A stretch of 8,473 nucleotides of DNA, taken from contig JAQTYP010000127.1 in NCBI GenBank assembly GCA_028688235.1, positions 1 to 8,473 of the forward strand. The letters run 5' to 3'. Both the position numbers and the translations under genes were made by a program. This DNA is from Methylomonas sp. (GTDB taxonomy: Bacteria > Pseudomonadota > Gammaproteobacteria > Methylococcales > Methylomonadaceae). Of the stretch, positions 6,807 to 8,473 are shown piece after piece. Within the stretch, counting starts at the first letter, position 1; each line of letters starts with the position of its first letter. A model generated the notes under the pieces. It was not told the DNA's origin, made no database searches, and saw nothing but the letters and a program-made list of their open reading frames with translations.

Positions 6807-7500
6807 GCCTAAGAGCCTGAGTAACAGCGAAAACAAAAAAGCCGTCATAATGTTGTCCGGCGGCCTGGATTCCATCACGGGATTGGCCTACGCCAAACAG
6901 CAAGGGTATGCGTGTTATGCCTTGAGTTTCGATTACGGCCAGCGCCACAACGCCGAATTGGCGGCGGCCAGAAACATTGCCCGCGATTATCAGGTGCCGG
7001 AGCATAAGGTCATACGCCTGGGTCTGGATAGCATAGGCGGCTCGGCTTTGACCGACGAACACATCGCCGTGCCGAAGTCGCCGCAGCAAGGGATACCGGT
7101 TACCTACGTACCGGCCCGCAATACCATTTTTTTATCTTTCGCGTTGGGCTGGGCGGAAGTCCTGGATGCGCATGACGTGTTCATAGGGGTCAACGCGGTG
7201 GATTATTCGGGGTATCCGGATTGTCGGCCGGCATTCATCAAGGCTTTTCAGGACATGGCCAATCTGGCCACCAAGGCCGGCGTCGAAGGTCATACCATTA
7301 GCATACATGCGCCGTTGATAACGATGAGCAAGGCTCAGATTATCGCTCGGGGCTTGAGTCTTGGCGTCGATTACGCCAGGACGGTATCTTGTTATGCGGC
7401 CGACCTTCAGGGGCGCGCCTGCGGTAGTTGCGATGCCTGTCGTTTGCGTCAGGCGGGTTTTTTAGAACTGGGCGTTCCCGATCCGACCCGCTACCAGTAA
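6790..7500 (+). CDS. queC: 7-cyano-7-deazaguanine synthase QueC
   Basis: QueC converts 7-carboxy-7-deazaguanine, the QueE product, to preQ0 with ATP and ammonia, so the two overlapping genes encode consecutive steps. The 236-residue length fits the family. The ATP pyrophosphatase P-loop SGGLDS is at residues 23-28, followed by FDYGQRH, YVPARNTIF and the substrate-region motif DYSGYPDCR. Four cysteines, Cys201, Cys211, Cys214 and Cys217 (CX9CX2CX2C), form the zinc site. The ATG at 6790 lies inside queE and has only a poor ribosome-binding site. It gives a polar N-terminal extension of about 15 residues before the first strand (KKAVIMLSGG). A later in-frame ATG at 6850 would cut off that strand and is unlikely. 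An out-of-frame ATG at 6803 with a better ribosome-binding site reads only five codons. Function is clear; the exact start is not. Confidence 0.95.
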   Translation: MPGENEPKSLSNSENKKAVIMLSGGLDSITGLAYAKQQGYACYALSFDYGQRHNAELAAARNIARDYQVPEHKVIRLGLDSIGGSALTDEHIAVPKSPQQGIPVTYVPARNTIFLSFALGWAEVLDAHDVFIGVNAVDYSGYPDCRPAFIKAFQDMANLATKAGVEGHTISIHAPLITMSKAQIIARGLSLGVDYARTVSCYAADLQGRACGSCDACRLRQAGFLELGVPDPTRYQ

Positions 7501-7586
7501 AATGCGTCCGGATAGTGCATTCTAAGCCTTTGTCGATTATGCTAAGCCCCAGCCAATATTTCCCTTGTCAACCGTGAGCCTGCAAC
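7501..7586 (+). other. Intergenic gap between queC and the chemoreceptor-like gene
   Basis: This 86-base gap is the only substantial one in the window and separates the tol-pal/que block from the last two genes. It holds a direct repeat CTAAGCC at 7522-7528 and 7542-7548, exactly 20 bases apart. AATGC at 7501-7505 and GCATT at 7517-7521 could pair but would make a weak stem with a large loop and no T run, so a terminator is not supported. A loose promoter candidate is TTGTCG at 7530-7535 with AATATT at 7555-7560, but the spacing of 19 is long. A new transcript starting here is plausible from the gap alone. Confidence 0.35.
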
Positions 7587-8234
7587 ATGCACACACAACA
7601 GCCCAAATCGCAGTTTGTCGCAGTGGCGTCGATTGCGGCCGAATTGAGCGCCGTCATGGACGTCGCCAAGGAAATATCGTTGGCTGCGGCCAATGCCAAA
7701 GCGATTGCGTTTAGGGCGGGAGAAAAAGCCAAAGGCTTCCAGCCGATCACCGATTTCATCAACGAGCTGGCCAAGGAAACGATAGAGTTGGTCAACAACA
7801 TCAACGAATACGCCTTGCAATTGTATTGTCTGACCGTCAAGGAACATCGCGTGTCCGAAGCTTGCAGTCGATTCGAGAAGGTGGCGGTCATGTCGGCTCG
7901 GGCGCCTTACGCGGACTCTTTGAGCCAATCGTTACAACAGGCAAGGCAGCGGCGCTGCGAGTGCCAGCGGCAATTCGCCAACCATGTTGCCGAGTTATTG
8001 GATCAATTGGCGGAAGTCATGCATCCGGCCCGGGCGGCCAGGGTGATCGCCGCCAATTCGCGTATAGAGGCCTCGCAGGCCGGTGAATACCTGCAAAGCC
8101 TGCAAGCGGTTGCCGAAAGCGTCGATCATGCCGCCCAAATCATTCACGATAAAGTACACAAATGTCGCAGCGCACTGGGAGTCATCAACCTCGATGACTA
8201 TGCTCATCCCAACGGATTTTCAATAACGAGGTAA
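7587..8234 (+). CDS. Soluble chemoreceptor-tip-like (MCP-like) helical protein, function unknown
   Basis: This 215-residue protein has no signal peptide, membrane segment, HAMP or recognisable sensor domain and should be cytoplasmic and nearly all helical. Residues 33-51 (AAANAKAIAFRAGEKAKGF) align without gaps to the chemoreceptor hairpin tip LALNAAVEAARAGEQGRGF, keeping Asn36, Ala41, Arg43, Ala44, Gly45, Glu46, Gly50 and Phe51. Ile40 replaces the conserved tip Glu, and Pro53 sits where the receptor returns as a helix. A second copy, AANSRIEASQAGE (155-167), keeps Asn157, Glu161, Ala165, Gly166 and Glu167. The two halves align at an offset of 121 residues, suggesting an internal duplication. 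Cysteines are at 81, 93, 124, 126 and 193. The ATG has only a weak GTGAG at 7574-7578. The stop overlaps the ribosome-binding site of the next gene, an ODP-type protein, so the pair is likely co-expressed. A CheA/CheW-binding or partner-docking role is inference. Confidence 0.75.
   Translation: MHTQQPKSQFVAVASIAAELSAVMDVAKEISLAAANAKAIAFRAGEKAKGFQPITDFINELAKETIELVNNINEYALQLYCLTVKEHRVSEACSRFEKVAVMSARAPYADSLSQSLQQARQRRCECQRQFANHVAELLDQLAEVMHPARAARVIAANSRIEASQAGEYLQSLQAVAESVDHAAQIIHDKVHKCRSALGVINLDDYAHPNGFSITR
8228..8232 (+). promoter_or_regulatory. Ribosome-binding site of the ODP-type gene
   Basis: GAGGT lies nine bases before the ATG at 8242 and its last base is the first base of the preceding gene's TAA stop. 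It decides between the ATGs at 8242 and 8248 in favour of the first, and it suggests coupled translation with the MCP-like gene. Confidence 0.65.
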
Positions 8235-8241
8235 GTCGTCC

Positions 8242-8473
8242 ATGAAAATGACGAAAATCTACGAAGGGGCTTATCAATGGATCATGTACGGCCGAGATCC
8301 CAACAAGCCCGAAAAGATCATCGATACCAACCAATACATCGTGCGTACGGCCGACCGTTGTTTGTTGATCGATCCGGGCGGAATCGAGCTGTTTGCGCCT
8401 ATGTTGGCGGCCGTTTTGCATCATGCTCCGGTCGATGAAATCACCGATTTGTTCGCCTCGCACCAGGATCCGG
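8242..8473 (+). CDS. ODP-family metallo-beta-lactamase-fold protein, N-terminal fragment (3' end outside window)
   Basis: Seventy-seven codons are present before the window ends. The sequence opens KIYEGAYQWI, followed by TNQYIV and CLLIDPGG, the paired strands and Asp-containing loop at the start of metallo-beta-lactamase folds. It reaches SHQDP (His74, Asp76) exactly at the edge, where this fold places its first metal ligands. An H-x-D-P sequence there, in place of the H-x-H-x-D-H of hydrolases, points to the ODP or flavodiiron-like branch that binds a di-iron centre and oxygen. ODP of Treponema denticola is a chemotaxis-linked oxygen/iron sensor. Domains C-terminal to this one (PAS, GGDEF or others) cannot be seen. 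It follows the MCP-like gene after seven bases. The fold call is fairly strong. The ODP assignment rests on the motif and overall resemblance and is moderately sure. Confidence 0.72.
   Translation, partial: MKMTKIYEGAYQWIMYGRDPNKPEKIIDTNQYIVRTADRCLLIDPGGIELFAPMLAAVLHHAPVDEITDLFASHQDP

Noticed and set aside
7501..7529. Intrinsic terminator after queC from the AATGC/GCATT inverted repeat
   Set aside because: The stem is five pairs with an 11-base loop, AT-containing, and has no proper T run after it.

Overview
The window is a compact stretch of a proteobacterial chromosome with every gene on the + strand. The gene order is ruvB (3' end), ybgC, tolQ, tolR, tolA, tolB, pal, cpoB, queE, queC. This is a familiar gammaproteobacterial arrangement, seen for example in Pseudomonas. 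Base composition is moderately GC-rich, and the protein sequences resemble E. coli and Pseudomonas homologues without being close to either. An environmental gammaproteobacterium, perhaps a methanotroph of the Methylococcales, would fit. That last step is a guess from overall flavour and is not demonstrated.

Region 1 (1-248) holds the C-terminal end of the RuvB Holliday-junction helicase and a short gap. Region 2 (249-6152) is the Tol-Pal envelope module. YbgC is a hotdog thioesterase. TolQ, TolR and TolA form the inner-membrane motor and its long periplasmic arm. TolB is a six-bladed periplasmic propeller, Pal is the peptidoglycan-binding outer-membrane lipoprotein, and CpoB is a coiled-coil/TPR protein that links Tol-Pal to peptidoglycan synthesis. 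Most junctions are overlaps or near-overlaps (ybgC/tolQ abut; tolQ/tolR and pal/cpoB overlap by 4 bases), so translational coupling is likely. The largest internal gap, 51 bases before pal, carries the best Shine-Dalgarno sequence in the operon. Region 3 (6162-7500) holds queE and queC, two consecutive enzymes of 7-deazaguanine (queuosine precursor) synthesis, tightly packed behind cpoB and overlapping each other.

Region 4 (7501-8473) is different. After an 86-base gap there are two genes that are not part of the conserved tol-pal/que block. The first encodes a 215-residue soluble helical protein that carries two copies of a chemoreceptor-tip-like motif but has no membrane or sensor domain. 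The second, cut by the window end, begins a metallo-beta-lactamase-fold protein of the ODP (oxygen-binding diiron protein) type. ODP is known as a chemotaxis-linked oxygen/iron sensor in Treponema denticola. The pair may be a small two-gene redox or oxygen sensing unit, and it is the most interesting part of an otherwise ordinary window.

No RNA gene, insertion sequence, CRISPR array or convincing intrinsic terminator was seen. Promoters for the tol operon probably lie upstream of the window.
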